Source: Nocardioides sp. CER19
Lineage (GTDB): Bacteria; Actinomycetota; Actinomycetes; Propionibacteriales; Nocardioidaceae
DNA: 64,000 bases
Direction of reading: 5' to 3'
Assembly: GCF_029846275.1 (NCBI RefSeq)
Contig: NZ_JARVWS010000003.1
Location: 434,001 to 498,000, forward strand
In this document: positions 40,516-49,106 of the stretch, one piece after another
Layout of the letters: each line of letters opens with the position of its first letter
How positions within the stretch are numbered: the first letter of the stretch is position 1
Notes under the pieces: generated by a model
Database searches by the model: none
What the model was told of the DNA's origin: nothing
The model's input: only the letters and a program-made list of their open reading frames with translations
Translations under genes and position numbers: made by a program

Positions 40516-43458
40516 TCAGTGGTCGTCGTGCCCCAGCCCCTGGGCCAGCAGCTGGGCGAGGTGGAGGCCGTGGTGGCCACTCGGGTCGAACTCGTCGATC
40601 TGGGTGCGGCACGAGAAGCCGTCGGCGAGTACGACGGTCTCGGCCGGTGCCTCGCGCAGCCGCGGGACGAGCGTCTGCTCGGCCAGCGCCTGGCTGACCC
40701 CGCCGTGGCCGGCGGTGAAGCCGAAGTTGCCGGCCAGCCCGCAGCAGCCGGAGTCCAGGTGCTCGATGTCGGCGCCGGCCTGGGACAGCAGGTCGGCGTC
40801 GGCGTCCCACCTGAGGACGGCGTGCTGGTGGCAGTGCACCTGCGCGAGCCCGTGCGTGCCGTCGAGCCGTGGCGGCTCCCAGCCCGGGGAGTGCTGGGTG
40901 AGCAGCTCGGCGAGCGTGACGGTGTGGTCGCGCAGCCGGTGGACGTCCTGGTTCTCCGACAGCAGCTCGGCGGCGTCGGACCTGAACACGGTCGTGCAGC
41001 TCGGCTCGAGACCGACGACGAGGCCGCCGGCGCGCACGTGCGGCGCCAGCGCGGCCACCGTCCGGCGCAGCCGCTTCTTGGCGGTGGTGAGCTGACCGGT
41101 CGAGATCCAGGTCAGCCCGCAGCACAGCGGCTCGCTGGGCATGGTCACGGTCCAGCCGGCGTCCTCGATGACCGCGACGGCGGCTCGGCCGACCTCGGGA
41201 TGGAAGCGGTTGGTGAAGGTGTCGGGCCAGAGCAGGACGCTGCCGCGAGACACCGCGGGCCGCGGTCCGCCTCCGGCCGAGCGCTCGGCCCACCACTGCT
41301 GGAGCGTCTGCGTCGCGAACGTCGGCACGTGCCGGTCCTCGAGGCCGGCGGCACGGGTCGCCGCCCGGCGTACCCACGGGATGCTGGTCAGGGCGTTCAC
41401 CGTGCGGGCCAGCCCGAACCGCTCGACCGCGCGCGCCAGATCGGGCAGGAAGCCCATCGCGTAGTCGGCGCGGGGGCGCAGCCGGTGCCGGTAGTGGTGG
41501 GCGAGGAACTCGGCCTTGTAGGTGGCCATGTCGACATTCGCCGGGCAGTCGCTCTTGCAGCCCTTGCAGGCCAGGCACAGGTCGAGTGCGTCGAGCACCT
41601 CCTCAGAGCGCCAGCCGTCCTTGATCGGGCCGTCGCCGTGCCCGTCGAGCATCTCGAACAGCAGCCGGGACCGGCCGCGCGTGGAGTGTCGCTCCTCCCG
41701 GGTGACCTGGTAGGACGGGCACATCACGGTGCCGCCCTCATTGACCAGCTTGCGGCACTTGCCGACGCCGACGCAGCGGTTGGCCGCCTCGCTGAACGAC
41801 CCGCCGTCCTGCGGGAAGGCGAAGTGGAGCTGCTGGTGCTGCTGCGGCGACCAGAGTCCGCCGAGGCGGAGGTGGGCGTCCAACGGCGAGGGGTGCACGA
41901 CCTTGCCGGGGTTCATGAGGTCGTGCGGGTCGAAGACGCGCTTCACCTCGCCGAACAGCGCGACGACGTCCTGCCCGAACATCTTGGGGAGGAGCTCGCC
42001 GCGCGTCTGACCGTCGCCGTGCTCCCCCGAGAGCGACCCACCGTAGGAGACGACGAGGTCGGCGGCGCGCTCGAGGAAGCGGCGGTAGCTCGCGACGCCC
42101 TCGGTGCTGTAGAGGTCGAAGGGGATACGGGTGTGCACGCAACCCTGGCCGAAGTGGCCGTAGAGGGCGGGGCCGGTGTCGTCGGCGTACCCGAACTCGT
42201 CGTAGAGGCTGCGCAGGTCGCGCAGGTAGTCGCCGAGCCGCTCCGGCGGCACCGCCGAGTCCTCCCAGCCCTCGAAGGTGTCGCGCTTGTGCGGCACGTG
42301 CGCGGTCGCGCCGAGGCCCGCTTCCCGGACCTGCCAGAGCTCGTCCTCGCGGGCGGGGTCGTCGTAGAAGACGACGTCGGGGTCGTGCTCGGTCTCCCCC
42401 AGCGCGTGGAGCATGTCGTGGGCGTGGGCGTCGGCCTCCGCGCTGGTGTCGCCGCCGAACTGCACCATGAGGAAGCCGCTGCCCTTCGGCAGCTCGTGCA
42501 CCCCCTGCTTGTTCATCCCCTTCATCTGCTCGTCGTGGATCAGGTAGTGGTCGACGCCCTCGAGCGCGATCGGTCCGTGCTCGACGATCGCCGGCACCGC
42601 GTCGGCCGCCTTCGCGATGTCGGGGAAGCCGAGCACGACGAGCGTGCGCTCCTTGACGCGCGGCACGAGCTTCAGCTCGGCCCGGAGGACGGTGACGAGC
42701 GTCGACTCGCTGCCGACGAGGAGCCCTGCCACGTCGAAGCCGTGCTCGGGCAGCAGCGAGTCGAGGTTGTAGCCCGAGACCCGCCGCGGGATCTTCGGGT
42801 AGCGCGTGCGGATCAGCGCGAGGTTCTCGTCGCGCAGGTCGCGGAGGGCGCGGTAGAGCTCCGCGCGGCGGTCGTTCCCGGCCGCGATCTCGGCGCACTC
42901 CTCGTCGCTCGTCGGCCCGCAGGTGAACCTGGTGCCGTCGTGGAGCAGTACGTCGAGCGAGGCGATGTTGTCGACGACCTTGCCGGTGCGCTGCGCCGTG
43001 GCGCCGCAGGAGTTGTTGCCGATCATCCCGCCGAGGGTGCAGTTCGGGTGGGTCGCCGGCTCCGGGCCGAAGCGCAGCCCGGTCGGCTCGAGCTGACGGT
43101 TGAGGTCGTCGAGCACGATGCCCGGCTCGACCACGCAGCGGCGGTGCTCGGCATCGACCGAGAGCAGCCGGTTGCAGTGCTGCGAGAAGTCGAGCACGAC
43201 GGCCGCGTTGGTGCCCTGGCCGGCCAGGCTGGTTCCGCCGCCCCGGGAGACGACCGGCACGCCGAGCTCGCGGCAGACGGCCACCGCCTCGGCCGCCGCC
43301 TCGACGGTGCGTGGCGTGACCACGCCGAGCGGCACCTGGCGGAAGTTCGAGGCGTCGGTGGAGTACGCCGCCCGGGTCCCCGCGTCGAACAGGACCTCCC
43401 CGTCGACCCGGTCGCGCAGCCGCTCGAGCAGGCCGGTGCCCTCGGCGACCGCCGTCAT
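40516..43458 (-). CDS. FAD-linked and Fe-S (GlpC-type) dehydrogenase fusion, D-lactate dehydrogenase-like
   Basis: A 980-residue fusion. The first half is a GlcD/D2HGDH-type flavoprotein: FAD_binding_4 motif SRGGGTSLAGQGTNAAVVLDFSQHC, GGMIGNNSCGATAQRTGKVVDN, and HGDGQTRGELLPKMFG. Then come two 4Fe-4S motifs (NRCVGVGKCRKLVN...CPSYQ and LDLCLACKGCKSDCPANVD) and two CCG domains (EPLCCGLTW and DSGCCGLAGNFG). This is the single-chain plan of quinone-linked 2-hydroxy-acid (D-lactate, D-2-hydroxyglutarate) dehydrogenases. It is coupled by 4 bases to an upstream SDR and followed by a TPP-dependent 2-oxo-acid enzyme, so a hydroxy-acid to oxo-acid to decarboxylation route is plausible. Confidence 0.9.
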   Translation of the reverse strand: MTAVAEGTGLLERLRDRVDGEVLFDAGTRAAYSTDASNFRQVPLGVVTPRTVEAAAEAVAVCRELGVPVVSRGGGTSLAGQGTNAAVVLDFSQHCNRLLSVDAEHRRCVVEPGIVLDDLNRQLEPTGLRFGPEPATHPNCTLGGMIGNNSCGATAQRTGKVVDNIASLDVLLHDGTRFTCGPTSDEECAEIAAGNDRRAELYRALRDLRDENLALIRTRYPKIPRRVSGYNLDSLLPEHGFDVAGLLVGSESTLVTVLRAELKLVPRVKERTLVVLGFPDIAKAADAVPAIVEHGPIALEGVDHYLIHDEQMKGMNKQGVHELPKGSGFLMVQFGGDTSAEADAHAHDMLHALGETEHDPDVVFYDDPAREDELWQVREAGLGATAHVPHKRDTFEGWEDSAVPPERLGDYLRDLRSLYDEFGYADDTGPALYGHFGQGCVHTRIPFDLYSTEGVASYRRFLERAADLVVSYGGSLSGEHGDGQTRGELLPKMFGQDVVALFGEVKRVFDPHDLMNPGKVVHPSPLDAHLRLGGLWSPQQHQQLHFAFPQDGGSFSEAANRCVGVGKCRKLVNEGGTVMCPSYQVTREERHSTRGRSRLLFEMLDGHGDGPIKDGWRSEEVLDALDLCLACKGCKSDCPANVDMATYKAEFLAHHYRHRLRPRADYAMGFLPDLARAVERFGLARTVNALTSIPWVRRAATRAAGLEDRHVPTFATQTLQQWWAERSAGGGPRPAVSRGSVLLWPDTFTNRFHPEVGRAAVAVIEDAGWTVTMPSEPLCCGLTWISTGQLTTAKKRLRRTVAALAPHVRAGGLVVGLEPSCTTVFRSDAAELLSENQDVHRLRDHTVTLAELLTQHSPGWEPPRLDGTHGLAQVHCHQHAVLRWDADADLLSQAGADIEHLDSGCCGLAGNFGFTAGHGGVSQALAEQTLVPRLREAPAETVVLADGFSCRTQIDEFDPSGHHGLHLAQLLAQGLGHDDH

Positions 43459-44471
43459 CTCCGGCTCCTCCCGAGGGCGATGGCCGCTCCTGCCGCGGCT
43501 CCCGCCAGCGCGGCGCCGACGGTGGCGTGGTGCTGGGAGGCCCACAGCTGCAGGGAGCGGTGCTTGGATCGGTCGTCGAACGTCCCGTGCGCGCCGTAGT
43601 CGTGCCCGTCCGTGCCGTCAGCGGGCTCCCACAGGTTCGCCGGCTGGTCGGCCGGCTGGCGCTGGTCGGTCTGCTGGGACTCGAGGCCGGTGCGAGCCAG
43701 GTAGCGGTCGAGGAGGCCCGGGGCGACGGCATTGGCGATGAGCGTGAGCGCTGTCGACCCGCCGACCCAGTACTCCCGGCGGCGCGGATGGTCGGCGGCG
43801 TAGAGCACGGCGTCGGCGGCGACCTCGGGCTGGTAGATCGGCGGCACCGGCTGGGCGCGCCGCGGCAGCCGCGACAGCACCCACTGGAACTGCGGCGTGT
43901 TGACCGCCGGCATCTGGACCATGGTGACGTGGACGTTGCTGCGGTCGTGCAGCAGCTCGGTGCGCACCGACTCGTGGAAGCCCTGGACCGCGTGCTTGGC
44001 GCCGCAGTAGGCCGACTGGAGCGGGATGCCGCGATAGGCCAGCGCTGACCCGACCTGGACCACGACGCCACGGTCACGGGGCAGCATGCGGGTCAGCGCC
44101 GACCGGGTGCCGTTGACGTAGCCGAGGTAGGTGACGCGGGTCGTGCGCTCGTACTCCTCCGCCTTCACGTCCATGAAGCGGGCGAAGACGGAGCTGAACG
44201 CGACGTTGACCCACACGTCGATCGGGCCGAGCTCGGCCTCGACCTGCTCGGCCGCCGACTCGACGGCCTCGTGGTCGGCCATGTCGACGCTGATCGGCAG
44301 GGCTCGGGCGCCCGCCTTCCGCACGTCGGCGGCGGCTCCGTCGAGGCCCTCCTCGCCGCGGGCCAGCAGCGCGACGGCGTCGCCCCGCTCCGCGAACGCG
44401 CGGGCGGTCGCCCGTCCGATCCCTCCCGATGCGCCGGTCACCACGACCACGCGCTGACGGTCCTGTGCCAT
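43455..44471 (-). CDS. Short-chain dehydrogenase/reductase, 338 aa with C-terminal extension
   Basis: Classical SDR with TGASGGIG (residues 12-19), an Asn-Val-Ala-like segment (VWVNVAFSSVF in place of NNAG), and Ser/Tyr/Lys catalytic residues (QVGSALAYRGIPLQSAYCGAKHA). The change of NNAG to NVAF resembles a subgroup of actinobacterial SDRs. After residue 250 the protein continues about 80 residues beyond a normal SDR, ending with an Ala/Gly-rich stretch (TVGAALAGAAAGAAIALGR) that could be a membrane tether. It is first gene of the four-gene unit and overlaps the FAD/Fe-S gene (ATGA). The start at the second Met keeps the Rossmann motif near the N-terminus. Confidence 0.88.
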   Translation of the reverse strand: MAQDRQRVVVVTGASGGIGRATARAFAERGDAVALLARGEEGLDGAAADVRKAGARALPISVDMADHEAVESAAEQVEAELGPIDVWVNVAFSSVFARFMDVKAEEYERTTRVTYLGYVNGTRSALTRMLPRDRGVVVQVGSALAYRGIPLQSAYCGAKHAVQGFHESVRTELLHDRSNVHVTMVQMPAVNTPQFQWVLSRLPRRAQPVPPIYQPEVAADAVLYAADHPRRREYWVGGSTALTLIANAVAPGLLDRYLARTGLESQQTDQRQPADQPANLWEPADGTDGHDYGAHGTFDDRSKHRSLQLWASQHHATVGAALAGAAAGAAIALGRSRR

Positions 44472-44651
44472 CTCACCTCTCCTCTGCGTCGACGCCCTCC
44501 GCGCCGACGCCGGCGCGGCGGAGCTGGGGGGCGGTCTCCATGAGCAGTGCGTACTCGCTGAGGGTGTGCGGGCGGGACGACGCCGAGGCGACCATGGGGG
44601 TTCGGTACCCCGCGTCACCACCGACCCATGCCCAGGCGCATGGACTGTGCG

Positions 44652-45113
44652 TCAGGCGCCGTCGACCGGCCATCCCCCGTCGTCGGTCTCGCGGGCCGCG
44701 GCGTCGAAGGCGCGCATCACGCGGACCGCGTCGACGCGGTCCCGGGCGTCCATCGCGGCCAGGACGCCGGAGATCTCGGCCCGCCGCCGTCGGTTGACCG
44801 CGTCCAGCGCGTCCCGCCCCAGCGGCGTCACGCTGATGACGACGGTGCGCGCGTCGGCGCTGGACCGCCGGCGCTCGACCAGGCCCAGTCGCTCGAGACG
44901 CACGACCAGGCGGCTGACGTTCGACTGGTTGATGCCGAGGTGCTCCTGCAGCATGCTGACGCTGTCGGCACGTCCCGACGCGACCAGGACGAGCGCGCGG
45001 TGCTGGGGCGCGGTGAGCGCGACCGGTGCCGCCGCGATCGAGCGTACGGCGACGCCGACCAGCGCGCGGCTGGCACGGATGAACGCGTCGACGAGCTCCG
45101 GGTCGTCGGTCAC
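44652..45113 (-). CDS. MarR-family transcriptional regulator
   Basis: A 153-residue winged-helix regulator: N-terminal dimer helices (PELVDAFIRASRALVGVAVRSIA), recognition region SMLQEHLGINQSNVSRLVVRLERLGLVERRRSSADARTVVISVTPLGRDAL, and a C-terminal dimer helix. MarR proteins respond to small phenolic or oxidant ligands. A strong AGGAGG lies six bases before the GTG. It is divergent from the cobalamin operon and adjacent to the SDR-FAD/Fe-S unit on the same strand. It may regulate the SDR unit (about 180 bases away), its own gene, or both; no operator was identified. Confidence 0.85.
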   Translation of the reverse strand: MTDDPELVDAFIRASRALVGVAVRSIAAAPVALTAPQHRALVLVASGRADSVSMLQEHLGINQSNVSRLVVRLERLGLVERRRSSADARTVVISVTPLGRDALDAVNRRRRAEISGVLAAMDARDRVDAVRVMRAFDAAARETDDGGWPVDGA

Positions 45114-45159
45114 GGTCGCCTCCTCAGGAGCGGGATGTCCCACCATCATCTCGCGTCCC

Positions 45160-45281
45160 GGACCTGCCGTAGGCTGCCACCTGCTCGTGGCGCAGGAACC
45201 CGGTGCGACTCCGGGGCGGTTCCGCCACTGTGACGTCGGCTCCTCGGAGTCGGCGCAGCCAGACACTGGCCACGGGTCCAT
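45160..45281 (+). promoter_or_regulatory. Cobalamin riboswitch before cobN
   Basis: The leader contains the conserved cobalamin aptamer parts in order: GGAACCCGGTGCGACTCCGG-like P3/P4 region, GCCACTGTGA (the B12 box, 45224-45233) and AGCCAGACAC (45258-45267). Binding of adenosylcobalamin or a relative should switch off expression of cobN and the genes after it. A hairpin that overlaps the approach to the ribosome binding site follows, so control at translation is likely. Confidence 0.9.
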
Positions 45282-45293
45282 CCGACCGTTCGA

Positions 45294-45316
45294 CGGGGCG
45301 AGAACCCCGAAGGAGG
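45294..45316 (+). promoter_or_regulatory. Hairpin and ribosome binding site of cobN (probable riboswitch expression platform)
   Basis: CGGGG (45294-45298) pairs with CCCCG (45305-45309) around the loop cgagaa, directly before AAGGAGG (45310-45316) and the GTG of cobN. Refolding of this stem could hide or free the ribosome binding site in response to the upstream aptamer. Confidence 0.5.
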
Positions 45317-45326
45317 ACCCTGCGCC

Positions 45327-48300
45327 GTGCGCATCGTGCTGCTGTCCACGTCCGACACCGACCTGCTCTCGGCACGCGCCAGCGGTGCCGACTACGTCTG
45401 GGCCAACCCGGCCCGCGCGACCGACCCCGAGCTCGGGTCGCTGGCCGACGGCGCCGACCTGGTCGTCGTACGGCTGCTCGGGTCGCCACACGACCTGTGG
45501 CCGGGCCTCGACGCCGTCCGCGAGGCCGGTACTCCCCTCGTCGTCCTCGGCGGCGAGCAACAGCCCAGCGCGGAGCTGATGGAGCTCTCGACGGTGCCGA
45601 TCGGCGTCGCGGCGCAGGCCCACCGCTACCTGGCCGAGGGCGGTCCCGGCAACCTCACCCAGCTGCACGCGTTCCTCTCCGACACCGTCCTGCTGACGGG
45701 CGAGGGCTTCGAGCCGCCGGCGGCCATCCCGGCCTGGGGCTTCTCCGAGCGCCAACCGGTCGTTGGTCGAGCAGCGAGCGCCAGCGAGCGTGTCGAGACC
45801 CGCCCCCGGATCGGCGTGCTCTACTACCGCGCCCACGAGGCCAGCGGCAACAACGCCTTCGCCCACGCCCTCGCCGACGCGATCGACGCGACCGGACGGG
45901 CGGTCGGCGTGCCGGTCTTCGCGGGCTCGCTCCGCTCCGCGCCCGACGAGCTGTACGAGGCCCTCGGCACCCTCGACGCGCTGGTCGTGACCGTCCTCGC
46001 GGCCGGCGGCAGCGTGCCGGCGGGCGCCAGCGCCGGCGGCGACGACGAGGCCTGGGACGTGGAGCGGATGGCCGCCCTCGACATCCCCGTCCTCCAGGGC
46101 CTGTGCCTGACCAGCAGCCGGGCGGAGTGGGAGGCCTCCGACGACGGCGTGACGCCGCTGGACTCGGCCAGCCAGATCGCGATCCCGGAGTTCGACGGGC
46201 GCCTCATCACCGCGCCGTTCTCGTTCAAGGAGATCGACGCCGACGGCCTGCCACGCTACGTCGCGGACCCCGAGCGCGCCGCGCGGGTGGCGGGGATCGC
46301 GGTCAACCACGCGCGCCTGCGGCGCATCCCCTCCCACGACAAGCGGCTAGCGCTGGTGCTGTCCGCCTACCCCACCAAGCACGCCCGGATCGGCAACGCC
46401 GTCGGCCTCGACACCCCGGTCTCCGCGATCCGCCTGCTGCGCCGGCTGCGGGACGAGGGCTACGACCTGGGCGGCGACAACGTCGTCACGCGGATCCTCG
46501 ATGGTCTCGATACGCCCTCGCCTAGCGGCTCGGGCTACTCGACCAGCGAACACTCCGACGGTCGAGCAGCGAGCGCCAGCGAGCGTATCGAGACCAACGA
46601 GACCGAGGCCGGCGACGCGCTCATCCACGCGCTCATCGCCGCGGGCGGGCAGGACGAGGAGTGGCTGACGTCGGCGCAGCTCTCCGACGCGCACGTCCGG
46701 ATCAGCAGGGCCGACTACGACGCGTGGACCGCCGACCTGCCCGCCGACCTGCGCGATGCGATGGTCGAGGCGTGGGGCGAGTCGCCGGGCGGCCTGTACG
46801 TCGACGACGACGGGGCGCTGGTCCTGGCGACGCTGCGGGCGGGCAACGTCGTGATCCTCATCCAGCCCCCGCGCGGGTTCGGCGAGAACCCCGTGGCGAT
46901 CTACCACGATCCTGACCTCCCGCCGAGCCATCACTACCTGGCGGCGTACCGCTGGCTGGAGCACGGCTTCCGCGCGGACGCCGTGGTCCACCTGGGCAAG
47001 CACGGCTCGATGGAGTGGCTGCCGGGCAAGAACGCCGCCCTCTCCGCCTCCTGCGGGCCGGATGCGGCGCTCGGCGACCTGCCGCTGATCTACCCGTTCC
47101 TCGTCAACGACCCCGGCGAGGGTGCGCAGGCCAAGCGCCGGGCGCACGCCACGATCGTCGACCACCTGGTCCCACCGATGGCGCGCGCCGAGTCGTACGG
47201 CGACATCGCCCGGCTCGAGCAGCTCCTCGACGAGCACGCCAACGTCGCGGCGATGGACCCGGCCAAGCTCCCGGCGGTCCGCGGCGAGATCTGGCAGCTG
47301 ATGCACGCCGCCGAGATGCACCGCGACCTGGGGCTGGAGGACCGACCGGACGACGAGGAGTTCGACGACTTCCTGCTGCACGTCGACGGGTGGCTCTGCG
47401 AGATCAAGGACGCCCAGATCCGGGACGGCCTGCACGTCCTGGGCGCTGCACCGACCGGCGAGGCCCGGGTCAACCTGGTGCTCTCGATCCTGCGCGCGGC
47501 GCAGGTGTGGGGTGGCGTCGGGAACGCGGTACCGGGGTTGCGGGCGGCGCTCGCAGGTCTCGACGCGCCCTCGCCCAGGGGCTCGGGCTCCTCGACCACC
47601 GAAGGATCCGACACCAGTCCCGTTGGTCGAGCAGCGAGCGCCAGCGAGCGTGTCGAGACCGACCTCCTCGAGGCGCAGGCCCGCGACCTGGTCGAGGCCA
47701 TGGAGAAGGCGGACTGGGACCGGGCCGTCGTCGAGACGCTGCACGACGACCCCGAGGTATGTCGGGTCCTGGCGTTCGCGGCCGAGCAGGTCGTCCCCCG
47801 GCTGGCGCGCACGACCGACGAGCTCGACGCGGTCCTGCACGCGCTGGACGGCGGCTTCGTGCCCGCCGGCCCGTCCGGATCGCCGCTGCGCGGCCTCGTC
47901 AACGTCCTGCCGACCGGGCGCAACTTCTACACGGTCGACCCCCGTGCCGTCCCCAGTCGGCTGGCGTGGCAGACCGGCGTGGCGATGGCGGACTCGCTGC
48001 TGCAGCGCTACGTCGAGGAGACCGGCGGCTACCCGGCGTCGGTCGGCCTGTCCGTCTGGGGAACCTCCGCGATGCGCACCTCCGGCGACGACGTGGCCGA
48101 GGTGCTCGCGCTGCTCGGCGTGCGGCCCGAGTGGGACGAGGCGTCGCGGCGGGTCGGCCGGCTGGTCGTCGTACCGCTGGAGGAGCTGGGGCGCCCGCGC
48201 ATCGACGTCACGGTGCGCATCTCCGGGTTCTTCCGCGACGCCTTCCCTCATGTCGTCGCGATGCTCGACGACGCGGTGCGCATGGTCGCCGAGCTCGACG

Positions 48301-49106
48301 AGCCGCTGGAGCAGAACTTCGTGCGGGCGCACGCCCGGGCCGACCTCGCCTCGCACGGTGACCTGCGCCGCGCCACGACACGGATCTTCGGGTCCAAGCC
48401 CGGGTCCTACGGCGCCGGGATCCTGCAGGTCATCGAGGCCGGCTCGTGGCGTGACGACGACGACCTGGCCGAGGTCTACACCGCCTGGGGCGGCTTCGCC
48501 TACGGCCGCGACCTCGACGGCGCGCCAGCGGCCGACGACATGCGCGCCAACTACCGGCGCATCAAGGTGGCGGCCAAGAACGTCGACTCCGCCGAGCACG
48601 ACATCGCCGACTCCGACGACTACTTCCAGTACCACGGCGGCATGGTCGCCACCGTCCGCGCGCTCACGGGCGCCGACCCGAAGGCCTACGTCGGCGACTC
48701 GACGTCCCCTGACGCGATCCGGACCCGGACGCTGTCGGAGGAGACCGCCCGCGTGTTCCGGGCCCGCGTGGTCAACCCCCGCTGGATCGCGGCGATGCAG
48801 CGGCACGGCTACAAGGGCGCCTTCGAGCTGGCCGCGACGGTCGACTACCTCTTCGGCTTCGACGCGACCGCCGGCGTCGTGCACGACTGGATGTACGAGA
48901 AGCTCGCGACGGAGTACGTCCTGGACGAGGCCAACCAGGAGTTCATGCGCCGCTCCAACCCGTGGGCGCTGCGCGGGATCGTCGAGCGGCTGCACGAGGC
49001 CGCGGACCGCGGCCTCTGGGCCGAGCCCGACCCGGCGGTGATGGCCGCCATGCAGGAGGTCTACCTCGAGCTCGAGGGCGACCTGGAGGACCGAGTCGAT
49101 GGCTGA
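45327..49106 (+). CDS. cobN: Cobaltochelatase subunit CobN with three in-frame repeat insertions
   Basis: CobN is the large catalytic subunit of aerobic cobaltochelatase and inserts Co2+ into hydrogenobyrinate a,c-diamide with an AAA/VWA partner, here the ChlID fusion. The 1259 residues show family segments such as VGVPVFAGSLRSAPDELYEAL, KHGSMEWLPGKNAALS, NVLPTGRNFYTVDP and FGSKPGSYGAGILQVIEAGSW. The chain is longer than usual because three repeat-derived insertions at about residues 146-158, 393-423 and 744-778 each encode a copy of GRAASASERVET (or RIET). All keep the frame. It heads the cobN-cobF-cobQ-cobK unit behind a cobalamin riboswitch and starts from GTG after AAGGAGG. Confidence 0.95.
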   Translation: MRIVLLSTSDTDLLSARASGADYVWANPARATDPELGSLADGADLVVVRLLGSPHDLWPGLDAVREAGTPLVVLGGEQQPSAELMELSTVPIGVAAQAHRYLAEGGPGNLTQLHAFLSDTVLLTGEGFEPPAAIPAWGFSERQPVVGRAASASERVETRPRIGVLYYRAHEASGNNAFAHALADAIDATGRAVGVPVFAGSLRSAPDELYEALGTLDALVVTVLAAGGSVPAGASAGGDDEAWDVERMAALDIPVLQGLCLTSSRAEWEASDDGVTPLDSASQIAIPEFDGRLITAPFSFKEIDADGLPRYVADPERAARVAGIAVNHARLRRIPSHDKRLALVLSAYPTKHARIGNAVGLDTPVSAIRLLRRLRDEGYDLGGDNVVTRILDGLDTPSPSGSGYSTSEHSDGRAASASERIETNETEAGDALIHALIAAGGQDEEWLTSAQLSDAHVRISRADYDAWTADLPADLRDAMVEAWGESPGGLYVDDDGALVLATLRAGNVVILIQPPRGFGENPVAIYHDPDLPPSHHYLAAYRWLEHGFRADAVVHLGKHGSMEWLPGKNAALSASCGPDAALGDLPLIYPFLVNDPGEGAQAKRRAHATIVDHLVPPMARAESYGDIARLEQLLDEHANVAAMDPAKLPAVRGEIWQLMHAAEMHRDLGLEDRPDDEEFDDFLLHVDGWLCEIKDAQIRDGLHVLGAAPTGEARVNLVLSILRAAQVWGGVGNAVPGLRAALAGLDAPSPRGSGSSTTEGSDTSPVGRAASASERVETDLLEAQARDLVEAMEKADWDRAVVETLHDDPEVCRVLAFAAEQVVPRLARTTDELDAVLHALDGGFVPAGPSGSPLRGLVNVLPTGRNFYTVDPRAVPSRLAWQTGVAMADSLLQRYVEETGGYPASVGLSVWGTSAMRTSGDDVAEVLALLGVRPEWDEASRRVGRLVVVPLEELGRPRIDVTVRISGFFRDAFPHVVAMLDDAVRMVAELDEPLEQNFVRAHARADLASHGDLRRATTRIFGSKPGSYGAGILQVIEAGSWRDDDDLAEVYTAWGGFAYGRDLDGAPAADDMRANYRRIKVAAKNVDSAEHDIADSDDYFQYHGGMVATVRALTGADPKAYVGDSTSPDAIRTRTLSEETARVFRARVVNPRWIAAMQRHGYKGAFELAATVDYLFGFDATAGVVHDWMYEKLATEYVLDEANQEFMRRSNPWALRGIVERLHEAADRGLWAEPDPAVMAAMQEVYLELEGDLEDRVDG
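45763..45800 (+). repeat. In-frame dispersed repeat, copy 1 (within cobN)
   Basis: A 38-base element starting TTGGTCGAGCAGCGAGCGCC and ending GTGTCGAGACC encodes VGRAASASERVET. It is identical to the right arm of copy 3. No inverted left arm accompanies this copy. Confidence 0.8.
46503..46595 (+). repeat. In-frame dispersed repeat, copy 2 with inverted left arm (within cobN)
   Basis: A 93-base (31-codon) element. The left arm begins GGTCTCGATACGCCCTCGCC and ends CTCGACCA; the right arm (46560-46595) begins GGTCGAGCAGCGAGCG and ends TATCGAGACC. The arms are inverted relatives, so the element can fold as a long hairpin in DNA or RNA. The encoded peptide is LDTPSPSGSGYSTSE, then DGRAASASERIET. 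Confidence 0.85.
47556..47660 (+). repeat. In-frame dispersed repeat, copy 3 with inverted left arm (within cobN)
   Basis: A 105-base (35-codon) element with the same composite structure as copy 2: left arm GGTCTCGACGCGCCCTCGCC to CTCGACCA, a 24-base spacer, and a right arm identical to copy 1 (47623-47660). It encodes LDAPSPRGSGSSTTE and then VGRAASASERVET. The length is a multiple of three and the reading frame is kept. Confidence 0.85.

Noticed and set aside
37502..41095. Open frame of about 1197 codons on the plus strand opposite the enolase-superfamily and TPP genes
   Set aside because: It spans two minus-strand genes with intact catalytic residues and has no recognisable motif.
40513..43599. 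Long open frame of about 1028 codons opposite the FAD/Fe-S dehydrogenase gene
   Set aside because: It is an antisense frame typical of GC-rich genes. Its translation is Arg/Glu/His/Val-rich with no domain, while the minus strand has complete FAD and Fe-S motifs.
44472..44651. Possible small gene between the SDR and MarR genes
   Set aside because: Short frames there lack a ribosome binding site and have arginine-rich composition; no RNA motif is visible.
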